Positions 23,540 through 39,464 of a stretch of DNA of 64,000 nt are shown here, one piece after another. The notes under the pieces were generated by a model. It did no database searches. It was given only the letters and a program-made list of their open reading frames with translations, and was not told the origin of the DNA. Source of the stretch: Perca fluviatilis (lineage: Eukaryota > Chordata > Actinopteri > Perciformes > Percidae). Location of the stretch: positions 9,317,434-9,381,433 of the forward strand of contig NC_053123.1 of assembly GCF_010015445.1 (NCBI RefSeq). Direction: 5' to 3'. The first letter of the stretch is position 1, and the number at the start of each line of letters is the position of its first letter. Position numbers and translations under genes: made by a program.

Positions 23540-23574
<35 letters not shown>
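22992..23574. repeat. (TG)n and (CA)n microsatellite cluster
   Basis: TG units fill 22992-23067. CA units fill about 23383-23412 and 23525-23574, the latter preceded by CACGCACGCACG. Frames across these tracts give Cys-Val or His-Thr runs and are not genes. Confidence 0.95.
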
Positions 23575-23576
<2 letters not shown>

Positions 23577-23579
23577 CCT

Positions 23580-26260
23580 TGGCTCTCATTAGTTGCGGCA
23601 CACCTGGTGAAAGTATTGGACTGATGTCACACTGTATTAAATTATGACCATCAGATTACCACATTTCTGCTCATTAGATCTCCTTGAAGTTGTGTACACA
23701 ACTCGAATTATTTCAGAACAACATTGACATTTTCAAGCCCTGCTGTCCAAGTGTGCACTAACAGGGTATAATAACAAAAGATTAGAAATGTAAGAGTCAT
23801 ATAGTTTTCAAAGGGGACTCTGCAGCGGGCCAGCATGCCACAATCAGGTTATCCCTGTATGTTATCCACTATTACAATAACTAATCATAATTTAAGGGCT
23901 TTAACTTAATATTTTTTTCATTGGTAATCTGTTTTTTTACTGTATAATTTCATGAATGTATGAGTAATTTAATGGAAACTGTCACAAAACAACAGAAAAG
24001 ACCTTCCAGAAACATTGGTAAACAATTAAAAGTGTTTGAAAGATGATATTGAATAATTAACTTCCTTGTCCAGTTGACATTTGCTAAACAATCATTTGTA
24101 ATGAAGGGAATCACATGGGTATTAGTAGTTTCTCTGGACCCCAAACATCTGGCTTCATATGGACCTGGATTCATATTAACCTTAATCAAAGCCTGAGCCA
24201 GTGCAGTGATTATAAAGCCAAAACATTTAGATTTTGTGTCAACTGTGCAACCCAGAGCGGAGTAACAAGCTCCAAAATGTCACAGAATGTGCTGGCAGAG
24301 TCCAGGGGGTCACATTCTGTTAACAAAAAGGAAAGAAAAAAAATCCAAACTGCAAAATAAAATGAATCCTGACCAGATCAAGCCCAACGCAATAAGGATA
24401 AATCAGGCCAGGCAAACCTGGCCCAAACCTGTCTGGCCAAATCAAATTTGGCCTGCGAATCAAAGTACCGGTATACAAATTACAGAAATAGACAACAACC
24501 CCATAAATGCAGCTGCAGCCAATTTTCCAAAACGAGCTGTGGCCAAAATGCTTGTTGACCATCAACACATCATTAACTGTTTTCACTGTAAATTAAAGAA
24601 CTTGTGGTGACTTGTTGCTTGTGTTGCTTACATTGCTAAGTCTGGGAACGCTTAGCTTAGCTCTTTCATCTTGACTTTCAATTTTTTTCATTAGCTACCC
24701 AGCTTAACTATTGAGTAGTCATGGGTCTATATTCTTTCTGTTGGACTCAATGGTCTAACAGAAAGACTGATAACATATCAGTAAAAAACAGACAAGCCAA
24801 TAGACTTCTTCATTGCCACATTTACGATAGATGCATAGTTTAGAGCAGTTGAACTCAGCTACAACCTATACATTTTTTATATTTACACATTTTAGCTAAA
24901 CCAGACAAAGTACTTTGACTATCACAGTAGAAACCTTTTTGATTGCACTTGGGAATGATATGATTCACAATATTTACCCTAACCTTTACCCTGTCTTTAA
25001 TCAGGTGGAATAATAATGCAGATTGAAATATTCATATCAGTTTGTTGGCATTTAGTAATCCATTTTTTTTTTATGAATGTGCTCATCCACAGTGTCCATT
25101 GTGATGATTTTGTATTGTGTTCTTATTCTTTGTTTTGTGCAGCTATCTATTTGCCAGCGCTTCATCCAAATCCATGTTCATCCCTCGTGGTTTTGCCGCA
25201 CACATCTGTCACACCAAACATCGTTTCCATAACAACCATTATGGAGACAAGCAACTGCAGTCTGTGCAATGTGGGTGTCAATTAACACAAAAGGAAGAGA
25301 TGCACGAGCCTATGGATGCACATACAGTCCATGCAAATGTTGCAAACACACACACACACACTCTCTCTCTCACTCTCTCTCTCTCTTATAAATATCTCAA
25401 TGACAGAATGGGTCACATTTGCTTAACTGAAGATGTTATTATTACACCAATTCAAACTGAAAGCAATGATTAGTTACTCATTACCATGTCACTTCCATCA
25501 TTTTTTTTCTTAATATCTCCATCACACACACACACACACACACACATACACACACACACACTGACAGTAGTGCATCAGATTCTGTGTAGTGTCAAGCTGC
25601 CTTATTCAAGTTAATTAGCGAAGTGTAATTTTGTCAGTCTGCAGGCCTAAATACAGAAGAGTCTCTTTCTGTGAATGTGCCATAGAGACACCATCTGCCA
25701 AGACAACAGCAAAGTATATTTATATTTTTGGACTCGGTTTTATCTTAAAAAATAACAATGATACGGAAACAGGGCTTAAGGGGTTCATTGAGCAGCAACA
25801 GCTCATTAAAAGACATTCAAGTGTTTGTTCACAGAAAGCATCAGTGGTTCAGATAAAAGTGTAATTAAAGTGTGCACGTGCGCAAGGGGTGGAACACAAA
25901 CCAGAATAACTGTGAGCTTATGAGAAGATCAACAGAGATGTCTTTGTGCCTTAAACTGTACGAACACTAACACTACTAAGTAATGGATGAGCACATCAGA
26001 AACACCCACACAGGTGTTTCCACTTCTTAGGCCTGATTAGCAGACCCAAATGGAATATGCAAATTTGTTTTTTAAGTTGTCAGCAGTGAGCCAGAATGAA
26101 AATCTGCAGAATTTAGTTTAGGTTGGAGATGTGCTAACATTCAGAGTTTTATTTTAATTTTTGTTTTTTTTATTTATTTAAAAAAATTCCGTGTGGCCCT
26201 GCTGATTAGATCTCACATGTCCTGACATGTGCGTGTTCAGTCTGCACCTGGCGTGCATCG
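23580..26260. other. Intergenic, no gene seen; CA/CT microsatellites at 25348-25386 and 25523-25562
   Basis: The sequence is AT-rich without exon-like reading frames or terminal repeats that I can define. Two short arrays (CA followed by CT, and interrupted CA) are the only structured parts. Confidence 0.5.
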
Positions 26261-26264
26261 GCGG

Positions 26265-26559
26265 TACTAGTCTTGCATTGCCAGACCTTTCTCCACAGCG
26301 ATGTGTCAGTGCTGGGAGTATGGTCTGGCTACACCTCCTATCTATTCTGTTATAGGGGGAAGAAATGTTCTCCCTTGTTGGTATTTCTTTAAACCACTCA
26401 CAACTGTTGTTGGTGCTGCTAAGCCCTGGATGCAGCATCAGTGCCCTTTTGCAAAATAGATAGCAGAAGTAACATAAGGGGAGGGACATCCGGCATGTGA
26501 GAGACACGCTGGATGTCAGGCTTTCTGCCAGCAATGCACATCCATTGAGCCAGACTAGT
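26265..26559. mobile_element. MITE related to the foldback family at 17954
   Basis: The left end ACTAGTCTTGCATTGCCAGACC and right end CAGACTAGT are inverted. The left part follows the 17954 element: TTTCTCCACAG, GGTCTGGCTA, TTTCTTTAAACCA and a GCTAAGC block. It is strongly diverged and shorter. Confidence 0.65.
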
Positions 26560-26999
26560 GCGGGACAAATGACATCATCTTTTTTTTTTATATTAGTATA
26601 TGGATTATCGGGACTCTGTGTAATTTCCAGCATTGCTCCACCCAACTTCAACCTGAGCAGGTCTGATCAACCCAAATAAAAGACACCTGCTTATTGTGCA
26701 AACTGGCAATATAATATCGGAAATCAAACCAAGTATGACTGCATTAAAATGTACTTGTGAGACACTGACTTTGAGAGGGACTGACAAACACAAAGTCACA
26801 ACAGGAAATGGATGGTCTTCCAAAAGGGTAATTGTCTACTCATCCTTACACACACACATTTCCATAAACGCACACATTCACATTGTCGTCAAACATTTGT
26901 AATGCATTTCAATAATAACAGAGGATATTACTCATTAGATCCATAAAGAAGAATACGGACTGATGGAGGATGAGTAGTTTGAAGGTTTTTGGTTTTTGT

Positions 27000-27098
27000 T
27001 GGGGGGGGGGGGGGGGGGTTGGGGGGGGGGGAAAAAAGGGAGGGGGGGGGGGGGGGGGGGGAGAAAGAAAGGAGGGGGGGGGGGGGGGTTGTTTGTTT

Positions 27099-27129
<31 letters not shown>

Positions 27130-27142
27130 TTTTTTTTAATAA

Positions 27143-27176
<34 letters not shown>

Positions 27177-27194
27177 AATTTAAAAAAAAAAAAA
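27000..27194. repeat. Homopolymer block: G runs, then T runs, then A runs
   Basis: Almost the whole 195 bp consists of long runs of G (to about 27088), then T, then A, with few other bases. Order and length are unlike any microsatellite elsewhere in the window. It may be an assembly or base-calling artefact. Confidence 0.9.
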
Positions 27195-29229
27195 AGTTGG
27201 TTTAATCACCAAGGGTAATACATGTAGAGGAGTTTGGAGAGATGGTGGAAAAATCTACAGCTGACGGTCACTGTTGCATTACTTTCTATCATCGACTTAA
27301 CCAGGATTCTTGAGCAGCATTTCCTCAACTGCACAGCCTGACTTGTCTTCTTCACACTTCTCACAGTGTAACTGCTGCACAATGCTGCTTGATAATGTGT
27401 CTTTGCAGTGTTTTGGGCATTTTCACCATTACTTGAAAAACATGTTTCTTGTCCAGGTGCTTTGACTAAATTTATGTTTTATGTGTGATGAATGGTCATT
27501 TATCAGGAGACCGAGCCAGCTGTCAATAACCGTGAAAAAAGATAAACAAATGGACAAACAAACACCAAGATAAACTAACTTTCTGTTTCGGATGCAGACA
27601 TTATCTTTTTACATGAACTCTGACTGTGATGGGCCAGCCGTAAAAAGGAGCACGGAAATTGTCAAAAGTGAATAATCTTTTTAATTTAGTCGGTGTGTGT
27701 GTGTGTAATGGTGAGGAACACACTGAATAGGGCAGAATCAGTGGCATGAATAAAAATGATTGTCTTATTAGAAAAAAAACAGCCAATGGAAGGGCAATCA
27801 CTCCATTTCCACTACCCCATACTGCAACACAATGCATCATATTTCAGTGACATTCAAAACTATTACTATTGCATATATACATATGCATGCACATACACAT
27901 AGCATAATTTTTCTCTATGACAAAAAAAAATGCCAGCTATGTCCAAGCCTATAATCAGACTGCATGAAACACAAACATTACATGAATGGAAACGTTAGAG
28001 CAAGGAATCTGATTGGTAACATAGGGGGAAAAAATTACAATGGTGACATTATTTAAAATTCTTTTCTTTGGAATTCTTTTGAACTTAGAACATATTTCAA
28101 ACACGATTCAAATTAACCATTAACAATATCCATGTATGTTGTTTTGCATTTAACTATACACCAGAAGAAATAATACAATTGGTTGCAAAGGAATGTCTAT
28201 CCCCATTAACCTTGGCAGTGTTCCAGTTTCGTCTTTCAGTATGCAAAGTCAACACTTTCTCTCTTTTCAACTATATATCTGCAAAAAAAACCTCATCAGA
28301 ATCTTGAGGCCAAGAATAGCTTATTTGGGGTTTCTTGCCTCTTCCTGCATATTTTTAGCCATGCTGGTGGCATGGCTGCATGGATAGGAATGCCATTCTG
28401 ACAGCTGAACTAGCTCAACTATTACATGGAAATGTTGTACATACACTCATGGTCCCCAGTGGATGAATCAGAATTACTTTGGTGATTTGTCCTCTAGCTC
28501 CATCATCAGGTCAAAATTTCAGTTTGGCCAATACTTTGATTTATGACCAAATACCAGTAACATTTCTAAACTAAGATGGTGATCATGGTAAACATTGTAC
28601 CTGCTAAACAGCAGCATGTTATCATTATTTGGCTCAAGCATGTCTCACATAGCAGCTAGCGTGGCTATAGACTATTACTCGTTTTCTTATGTGCTTTTAA
28701 TATGTTTTGCAAAATAAACTCTAATCTACTCTCTAGCATTCTTTATTTATTCTTGCTTTATTTAAGGTGGAATAATAGAGTTTGCAGGTCCATTTTAGTT
28801 TTTTTAGCAATGTCTGGGTGTATACAAATGTGTTTGTATGAGACTGACATCAAATTTGCAATGGTTCACTAAATCCCCGTCTTAATTCTTCTAAACTTGT
28901 GCACTCCTATACCACACACATGTCATCCACCTATTCATGCGGTCAGGGTTCTTATCCGAGGCAAGCCAAGCAGCTTTGTGAATAATATCAATTCTCCATG
29001 GGAAACTAATGAGTAGTGGACATGCCCACCGGCCACAGGGGACACAATCCATTCCTTCACACAGGGCGTCTGTCGGAGACTGTGTTGTGTCTCCCCGTCT
29101 GTGGAGCTGTTCGCTCAATGCTCTGCCATATGGCCACTGTGTCAGACCCCTCCAGGTTTGTTTTTGGAGAGTCACCCTGTGGTCCTAACTCTCTGTGCCC
29201 AGACGTGGCCCACTCATGTTGGGCCAAGA
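27195..29229. other. Intergenic, nothing recognised
   Basis: No exon-like frame, terminal repeat or long tandem array is visible in this AT-rich stretch. Confidence 0.45.
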
Positions 29230-29690
29230 TGGAGAGACAGTAAGCCCCCCAGATGGAAGACGGGGAGGGTGGGATAGAAAGAGTAGTCTATAAACATTTG
29301 GAGAAATGAGGTTGAAGATGAAAGATTTAGAGATGATCTTTGATGCCGTAAACGAAAAAGTCACACGGAAAGAGAGGGAGGAGACAGCCATGTCAAAAGC
29401 GCCAATAGTGGAAATGGAGACGCTGTCAGATGGATTGTGGAAGACACACAGAAGAGAAAGAACTATTCAGTTGCGAAAAAAGGGGAGAGAGGAGGAGGGT
29501 TAGATGGCACAAACAGAGAAGAAAGAGAAATTATGAGAGAAGGGGGAAAAGGAGTAAAAGAGAGGAAATGGAGTGAGAGAAAGTGAAGAGGCCAGGTGCA
29601 GTGGCAGAGCAGATGGAGGGAAGTAAAGAGGGAGGGAGAGAAAGAGTGATGGCAGGGGGAAAAACAGAGGAGTAGAGAAGTTAATGTCTC
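29230..29690. repeat. Purine-rich (GA) strand-asymmetric tract
   Basis: For about 450 bp the plus strand is dominated by A and G in irregular GAGA, GGGA and GAAA runs, with few pyrimidines. It is not a strict tandem repeat. Long polypurine tracts can adopt triplex structures, but nothing here shows a function. Confidence 0.6.
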
Positions 29691-30124
29691 GACTGTTGTG
29701 TGATGGGGCGTGTCTGCTCCAATGCCAGGCCGCTTTTCTACACACTCATTTAAACACCCTGTTTTTTTTTGCTTCTCCTCTTTTTCTTTTCAAGCGTCCT
29801 CTTTCTTTGCCTTTTGTCTCAACTTCTTGCTCTTTCTCTTGCAGATTCAATTCACTGCACTGTCATGACTGTACATCACAAAAAAACACTCTCAACTGTT
29901 TACCAAAATTGATAAAAAAAAAGGGGGTAATTGAATCACATCAACTCAGCAAATAATTTGGTTTGAAAGCATAGAATAGGTCATGGTTACCAATATCTGT
30001 CTTAGCCATTTAAAACTATAATTATTACTTAGTTAGTATAACTATTACTTAGTTCTTAGTTTAAAAGAATATTTGTGTTCACCTTTCACACCCCACATAA
30101 AAACAAAATGCTTAAAAGCCTAAG

Positions 30125-30360
30125 GACATATAAAGATAGTTTGACATTTTGGGAAATATACTTATTCACTTTCTTGCCGAGAGTTAGATAAGAAGATTGA
30201 CATTCTGGCATCTGTCTGTTAAACATGAGGCTGCATCCAGCAGCCACTTAGTGTAGCTTAGCTTAGCTTAAAAACGAGGAAACAGCTAACCTGGCTCTCT
30301 CTATAAGGACCTCTAAAGCTCACTGATTTACATGTTATATATTGTGTAAACTGTAAAAAA
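30125..30360. repeat. Dispersed fish repeat with TTTCTTGCCGAGAGTTAGAT
   Basis: The motifs TGACATTTTGGGAAATA, TTTCTTGCCGAGAGTTAGAT, TAGCTTAGCTTAGC, GGAAACAGCTAACCTGGCTC and CCTCTAAAGCTCACTGATTT occur in the order known from a very common fish interspersed repeat. A fragment beginning TCTTGCCGAGAGTATAGAG also appears at about 5958. No coding capacity is seen. Confidence 0.65.
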
Positions 30361-30381
30361 ACAGAAGAGATATTGACTTGT

Positions 30382-30896
<515 letters not shown>

Positions 30897-31539
30897 TGCT
30901 TGTCTGTCTACATTTCCCCCTCTCCACGCCTCTGTTCTTCATGCCTTTTCTCTCTAAAACACGTATTTTTTCGAACCCATCTGTCATCCACGGCAACTTT
31001 TACTTCCTTTATTCTTTCTTTATTTGTGGCATTTCTTCTCTCCCTTCAGTCCTCCCACTGTTTCCACCTTTGTGTCCCACACCTGTTAGCTTTTTGTGTA
31101 ATGTCCAACATCTTTGGCTAAACACTGAATGATCACATTTCTCCTGCCAAAACTGTTTCAACCCCCTTAAACACATTTTCTAGAGTCTTGTGTCAGCCAA
31201 GTAATCCAAAACTCCACTATTTATAATAAATTATGTTTACCGGTACAAATGTCTCACGGGGCTGGCAGCAGTTTGTTTTTCAAAGTGCAGTTCAACCAAA
31301 TCATAAACACAAAACAATATACATTGTTCTTCTTATTTTCTACAAAACAAGTAGTCTCAATACAAACTGAAGAAAGTGGAAGTCTTATGATTGTCCTGAG
31401 TAACTGGGATGTTGTTCACTGTGAAACTTTCAAAAGTCTATTGACCTCCATTGTATTGTGTTGGTAGCGAAAGTCTCACAGGCAGAGATGTCAATACCTG
31501 GACAGAGGAAACCAACTATCAGCATGGCTACTCCATCCA

Positions 31540-31800
31540 TCCATCCATCCATCCATCTTCGTCTGCTTATCTGCTTGGGTCGGGTCGTGGGGGGCAGCAG
31601 TTCCAGCAGGGGACCCCAAACTTCCCTTTCCCGAGCCACATTAACCAGCTCCGACTGGGGGATCCCGAGGCGTTCCCAGGCCAGGTTGGAGATATAATCC
31701 CTCTACCTAGTCCTGGATCTTCCCCGAGTCCTCCTCCCAGCTGGACATGCCTGGAACACCTCCCGAGGAAAGGTGGGGCATCCTTACCAGATGCATGGCT
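31540..31800. mobile_element. Non-LTR retrotransposon-like repeat fragment
   Basis: A (CCAT)n start is followed by GTCTGCTTATCTGC and a GC-rich stretch with GGGGGATCCCGAGGCGTTCC and ACACCTCCCGAGGAAAGG. These match, from memory, a very common fish LINE-type repeat, here present as a short decayed piece. Family and orientation are not certain. Confidence 0.5.
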
Positions 31801-31959
31801 ACTACTAGGAGTTATTTTTTTTTTATGGGCATGCACTGTCTGTCCAGGTCTTCATGGTGGAGAGGAAGTTGTGCCTCAGGTTGCACCTGGATGGATTGTA
31901 ACTGTACTTTTATTATATCAGGAACACTCCTCTGTTGAGGTGTCTTTCATTCTCGAGTT

Positions 31960-32097
31960 AAAGTAATTTTGGAATGTGTTTTCCATTATCCGGATATAGA
32001 GGGTCTAAGGAGGTCACATGCTGTACCGATTGTGAAGCCCTTTGAGGCACATTTGTAAATTTTGGAATGTGTAAATACAATTGACTTGTCTTGACTG
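31960..32097 (+). mobile_element. L2-like LINE or SINE 3' tail
   Basis: The sequence contains GTGAAGCCCTTTGAGGCAC, an AATTTTGG motif, then AATACAATTGACTTGTCTTGACTGA. A TTGACT-type terminus after CCCTTTGAGGCAA is characteristic of fish L2-type 3' tails. It is strongly 5' truncated. Confidence 0.6.
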
Positions 32098-32099
32098 AG

Positions 32100-34430
<2,331 letters not shown>

Positions 34431-35993
34431 GCCCAAAGTTACACTGTGAAAGTAAGTTCTATTTCGTATAGGCAATTCGCCCTCTAAGAGCTGTTGCTAT
34501 TGGGTTTATCCATCGTGCATGCTCAGTTGTGAAGATTTCTTTCACGCCCTTGTGCCCTGCACGGGCCTCTCTTACATCAGTAGTTACTGTATATTACAGC
34601 TGGCAGACCAGAGATCTGCTCCCTATTTTTCTTCAGCGACAAACAGATTGAAGACTGCCACTGCGGCTGTCTCCGTCCCAGAAGGGGAGCACTGCATGCT
34701 TTGTTCTCCGCCCACCGCTAAGGTTCTCGACCTGTGTGAATGCTGAGTAAGCATTCTCCGAACCCGGGAGAAAGACGGCACCAATGTCTCACTATGCACC
34801 GTTCATCAGGGTCCAAGGTGACACGGAAACGGAGTTCCCAGCAGTCCCGCCACTGCGGCAGAGCCTGGCCTCCATCTTGCTTTCGAATGCTTGGAGTGCT
34901 TTCGGCCGTCGGAAGCCCACATCACCATCTCCCCGGGACCAGGTCCATGCTTGCTTCACTGACCGTGCGCACCTGTGTGCCGCCTAGGTGAGCGCCGCGC
35001 AGAACAACATCGCTCTACTGTCTCCGCCATGACCACTAAGCCTTTGGCTGTCCCCTGGAGTTATATCGATATCTGGCTGCACATTTCACAGCGGAACATC
35101 TGCCTGCACAGGTCACAACTCCCAGCCAATAGCAGACGTGTGCTCTTGGACGGTCCCATTGCCCCTGGTGGGTTGTTTGGACCGCACCTTGGACAGCAAA
35201 GAGCTATAGGTAGTGGAGGGGATGCGGAAACACACATCCTGGAGAGCTGTGCCTCCCCAAGCCCCGGCTCCAGTTCCACTGTACCACCCTCCTCCCCTGC
35301 GGCAGTATCCCCCGCCAAACATCAAACCAACGTGGCCATAAGGCTCTGCGGGCAGCACCCACCTGGTCCAATCCACCCCTGAGCCGACTCACAAACAGCG
35401 TCGTTAGTGGCAGTGACATTGACGGAGCGCCGGGAACGCACGTCTCACTCCAGCTGAGAGTTGGAAACATAACGGCGCTTTTAAGGGCCACACTGTTTCT
35501 CCTAAAGAGCAGTCAAGCTCGCCGCCACGCTCAAATGCAGTAACGCAGGCGAAGCCCAGCCACACTGTGTCAGAATTAACATGAACACCCAAGCGGGCCT
35601 TGTTTTCGATACTCTGATCCGAATACACATTTCGTTTGCTGACCCCGCCATGCATCCCTAGTATATATCGGGCAGCAGCCGCACTTTCGACTCTGCCTAC
35701 CACGGCTTGTGAGAAACGAACAAATTGCTTCACACACAAGAGGGCACGATACTCACTGCTATGTAAACAGACAACACACAGACATGTGCGTGCCTACTCT
35801 CAAAACGCTGTGCTGTGTGGAAAAGCATGACGGCTATACGCTTCAATTCGCCAGCCCTCCCCCGGTTCTTACCAGCGTGGTAAAAAACTATCATGCTATC
35901 TCAAATTCAGATAACGGCTCTGACGTCAGAGCTGGCGGAGCTGCTGGAAAAATATGCTATAGCCTAATCTCCCGCGTCCCTCCAGAGGAGGAA

Positions 35994-36420
35994 AACAACG
36001 GGTTTTACTCCCGTTATTTCCTCAAACAGGAGCAAATAGGGATGAGACCGCTGCTGGACCTGTCTTTTTTCAACCGGTGCATCCTGGAGCGACCGTTCCA
36101 CATGTTGACTGTCGTACATGCGATTGGTTCACTTCCATCGACCTGAGGGCACGTTCACATTCCGGTCATCCCCAAACATAGAAAATTCCTGTGCTTCTCC
36201 TTCCTGGGAGTTCAATAGACATTTGGCTACTCTCTGGCCCATTGTACGCCCTCCAAAGGCCATTGCGCAGAGGGGATCATGGTTCTGTTAGACGACCTAA
36301 TCATTATGACACCCTAAGAGAGAGCTGCACTCCACACTGTGGAGGCTGTGCAGCATCTACAAACACTGAATTTGCTATAAACTGGCAAAGGGTCCACCAA
36401 TCCCCTCACAGGCGGTAGTT
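35994..36420 (+). pseudogene. DIRS-type reverse transcriptase remnant
   Basis: A frame from about 35994 reads NNGFYSRYFL, then GMRPLLDLSFFNRCILERPF and HMLTVV, the fingers and palm start of DIRS reverse transcriptases. In another frame, a LLDDLII box at 36285-36305 stands where the catalytic Y-x-DD-type motif is expected. After it, INWQ-like residues (FAINWQRVHQSP) follow near 36370-36410. At least two frame changes and several stops separate these blocks. Confidence 0.75.
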
Positions 36421-36739
36421 TATCTGGTGTTGACATAAATTCTGCCACTATGAAAACCAGGCTGGATGCATTAAACTCTCCGCTGTCACACATTTAGCCT
36501 CACAGGGTGGTGTCAGTGCTGTCAGTGATGGGTCTACTGGTGTTGATGCCCGCGAGTCACGCAGTGGCTCCTCTAGGACATGAGGAAACACACACGTTGC
36601 AAATGAGTACAAATTCAGAGATGGTTCGGGCGCCTGCGCCTCGACCCATCACGGCACAAGAGGCGCATGCTGACCATATCTTCCTCTCTAGAGTCAAACC
36701 TGGCCTAGTGGAAACCCTCTGTGCTCTATCATCGGGGGA

Positions 36740-37270
36740 GTGACATCACACGTAACAGACACAGACGCATCTCTCATTGGATGGCAGGGCAAGTCCGAGT
36801 CCCAGGTTGTGGGAAGGAGATGGGGAAATCCTCCATCTCTCCACATTGCCTGGAGCCTGCCACGGTGCTAAAGTGCTGAAACACTTTGCTCTGTGAGGTA
36901 GACGTGTTGATAAGAATAGACAACGTGACAGCAGCAGGTACACTTAGCCCGGCTTTAGAAATAGCCAGGAGCCTGCTAATGTGGTCACACAGACACCTGC
37001 TCTTAATCAGAGCCGCGTACACTAAGGGGTTACTTAACCGCGTGGCAGACCTGATGTCGGTGGGGGGGTCCCTCTCACAACATGCAGAAATTAGATCCCA
37101 CTCTCATTCGATGCTGTGGAACAGGTTGGGAGGGTGAAAGTGGATCTGTTCACCTCACGAGAGAATGCACAGTGCACACTGTGGCTCTTTATGAAGGCGC
37201 GAGACTGGTCTCGTTTTTCCCCCTGTCCCCCGACTCCTCGTCTCCTGGCTCGCATTCAGGAAGAGAGCCT
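36740..37270 (+). pseudogene. DIRS-type RNase H region remnant
   Basis: Blocks TDTDASLIGWQG (about 36757-36790), IRIDNVTAAG (about 36911-36940), LLMWSHRHLL with LNRVADLMS (about 36975-37065) and VHLTRE with FFPLSP (about 37150-37230) follow each other in changing frames. They correspond in order to the RNase H domain and following linker of DIRS elements (first Asp in TDAS, later Asp in DN). The copy is broken. Confidence 0.7.
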
Positions 37271-38004
37271 TTATTTCTAGTCACATGCATGACCACACAT
37301 TTAGCCAATCTCTCAAATGCAATATCACAGCGTGGCTTAGGGCAGACTCAGTCATTGTCACTGCTTCCTGCTGAGCAGTGCTGCACCAGGCCACTGAAAA
37401 AGGGGCAGAAATGCATTTCCTAAGAAGGTGAAGTAGTAAGAATAGTTGGAAAAGTGGGAATGGTTTTAATTAGTATAAATTTCATTGAATAGTTGAATAA
37501 CACCATTAATGTAAAAAGCGTTTGGAATATTTAAAGGTTTTTTGAAAAGCTAACACTTAACTAAATAATTGGCTTTACAAGTTCAATAATACCAAAAGAT
37601 GTAGAACATTGTACAGTGTGAATTTATTTAGAAGAAAATCTAGAAGGAAGTGTGAGTATGTCTCAAAAAGTCAAAGTATAGTATATCGAAAAAAAAGTCA
37701 TAAAAAGTCATAATACAGTATGTCCAAGAAAGTTATAAAAAGTCATAGTATAGTTTGTCGAAAAAAGTGATAAATCAGTATAGTACGTCGAAAAAAATGT
37801 CATATTATAGAATGTTTTAAAAAGTAATTGTACAGTAGCCTATATTGAAAAAAGTAATAGTATAGTATGTTGAAAAAAGGGATAAAAAGTCATAGTATAG
37901 AATGTTGTAAACAAGGCATAGTATAGTATGTTGAAAAATTGATTTAAAAAAGGTATAATATTGTACGTCAAAAATAGTCATAGCATAATATGTCAACAAA
38001 AATC

Positions 38005-38480
38005 AAGTGCTGCTTCTCCTCATAGTTGTCAGATTCAACTACTAACCCTCTGTAGGCTGGCTCAGGTGTCTCTTGGACCAGGTCTTAGTTATTCTGCTAT
38101 AGTTTTAGACTGCCGGGGGACTTTCATTGACACACTGAGCTCCTCTCTCCTCTGTCCTGTCTCTTTCCATCTGTGTGCATTCATGTCCCAGTAATGCCTG
38201 TTACCAACTTAGCTCCTGGGAGCTTGTTCCATGGACTCCTTATGTTTTCTCGTCTCACAGTTTTCCTTGGATTGGGGTGGCACCTGGATTGTGGTTGCAG
38301 CTGCTGCCGTGGTCCTGCTCAAAGCCCTGCTATAACCTGGATTAGGGTGGCACTTATGCCCTGCAATGCCCTGCACTACACCCTGCTATGTCCCCAGCGC
38401 TGCTACTATTATTAGTTATAGTCAAAGTTATACTATCTTTATTGGTACTATGAATGCCACTGTTCACCATACCAACTACG

Positions 38481-38522
<42 letters not shown>

Positions 38523-38700
38523 TTATCATATTTCTCCATATCTGTATATCTGTGTCTCTGTATTTCTGTACGTATATAGAACATGCAAACTCCACACAAA
38601 AAGGCTGAGCTCAGACTGGGGATCAAACCAAGGGTCAGAATTACTCTTTGTTGGAGTAGTGCTAGCCACTAAGCCACCGTGCCACCAAATAGAGTACATT
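38005..38700. mobile_element. Non-satellite island with (AAT)n and a SINE
   Basis: The satellite is interrupted by about 700 bp. Its left part includes CTGCCGGGGGACTTTCATTG and TTTTCTCGTCTCACAG, which look like a fragment of a common fish repeat. An (AAT)n array lies at 38481-38522. The right end is the SINE described next. Confidence 0.6.
38579..38686 (-). mobile_element. tRNA-derived SINE or tRNA-headed repeat
   Basis: On the minus strand it begins GGTGGCACGGTGGCTTAGTGG with an A-box-like TTAGTGGCTAGCAC, continues with a diverged B-box region (GGTTTGATCCC), and ends TGTGGAGTTTGCATGTTCT. Head and tail match a SINE-like repeat that is very frequent in fish. It sits inside the satellite island. 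Confidence 0.65.
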
Positions 38701-39464
38701 GCATTGTAGTAAGTCAGAAAAATTGTAGTAAGTCAGAAAAAGTGATAAATAGTTTTGTAAAATAGAGAATACGATTGTTTTATGTGATAAATGGAAATGT
38801 ACAAATAAAGTGTTTTAAAAAAAAATGTCATAGGTAGGTTGAAAAAAGTGATGAAAAAGTCAGTTTAGTAAAAAAGCTTATGCTAGTCATAGCATAGCAT
38901 AGTTTGACAAAAAGCCATTAAAAAGTCATAGATAGCATGTCAAAAAAGTGATCAAAAAGACAATAGTATTTCAAAAATAGTCAGGGTATAGAATGTTGAA
39001 AAAAGTGATAAAAAAGTCATTGTATAATATATCGGAAAAAGTGATAAAAAAAGTCATAGTATATAGTATGTTGAAAAAAGTGATAAAAAGTCACAGTAAT
39101 AGTCATAGTTTAGTATTTCAACAGAAGTCATAAAATGTCATAGTATATGTGTGTCGAAAAAAAATCATGAAATAGTCATAGTATAGTATGTTGAAAAAAA
39201 GTGTTATAAAAGTCATAGTATAGTATGTCGGAAAAAAACCCATAAAATAGTCATAGTATGTATGTTAAAAAAAAGTCATAAATAAGTCATAGATAGTATG
39301 TTGAAAAGAATTCACAAAAAAAGTCATAGTATGGTATATCAAAAACAATTATAGTAATGTATGTAGAAAAAAGGTGATAAAAATGTCTTATGTCAGAAAA
39401 AGTCATAAATAAGTCATAGTAATGTAAGTCGAAAAAAAGTGATTAAAAAGTCAAAGTATAGAAT

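Noticed and set aside
26178..26651. 157-codon open frame on the minus strand
   Set aside because: It lies across the MITE at 26265-26559 and shows no domain; it is a chance frame.
31540..31557. (CCAT)n as a stand-alone microsatellite
   Set aside because: It is short and directly continuous with the LINE-like repeat, so I treat it as part of that repeat.
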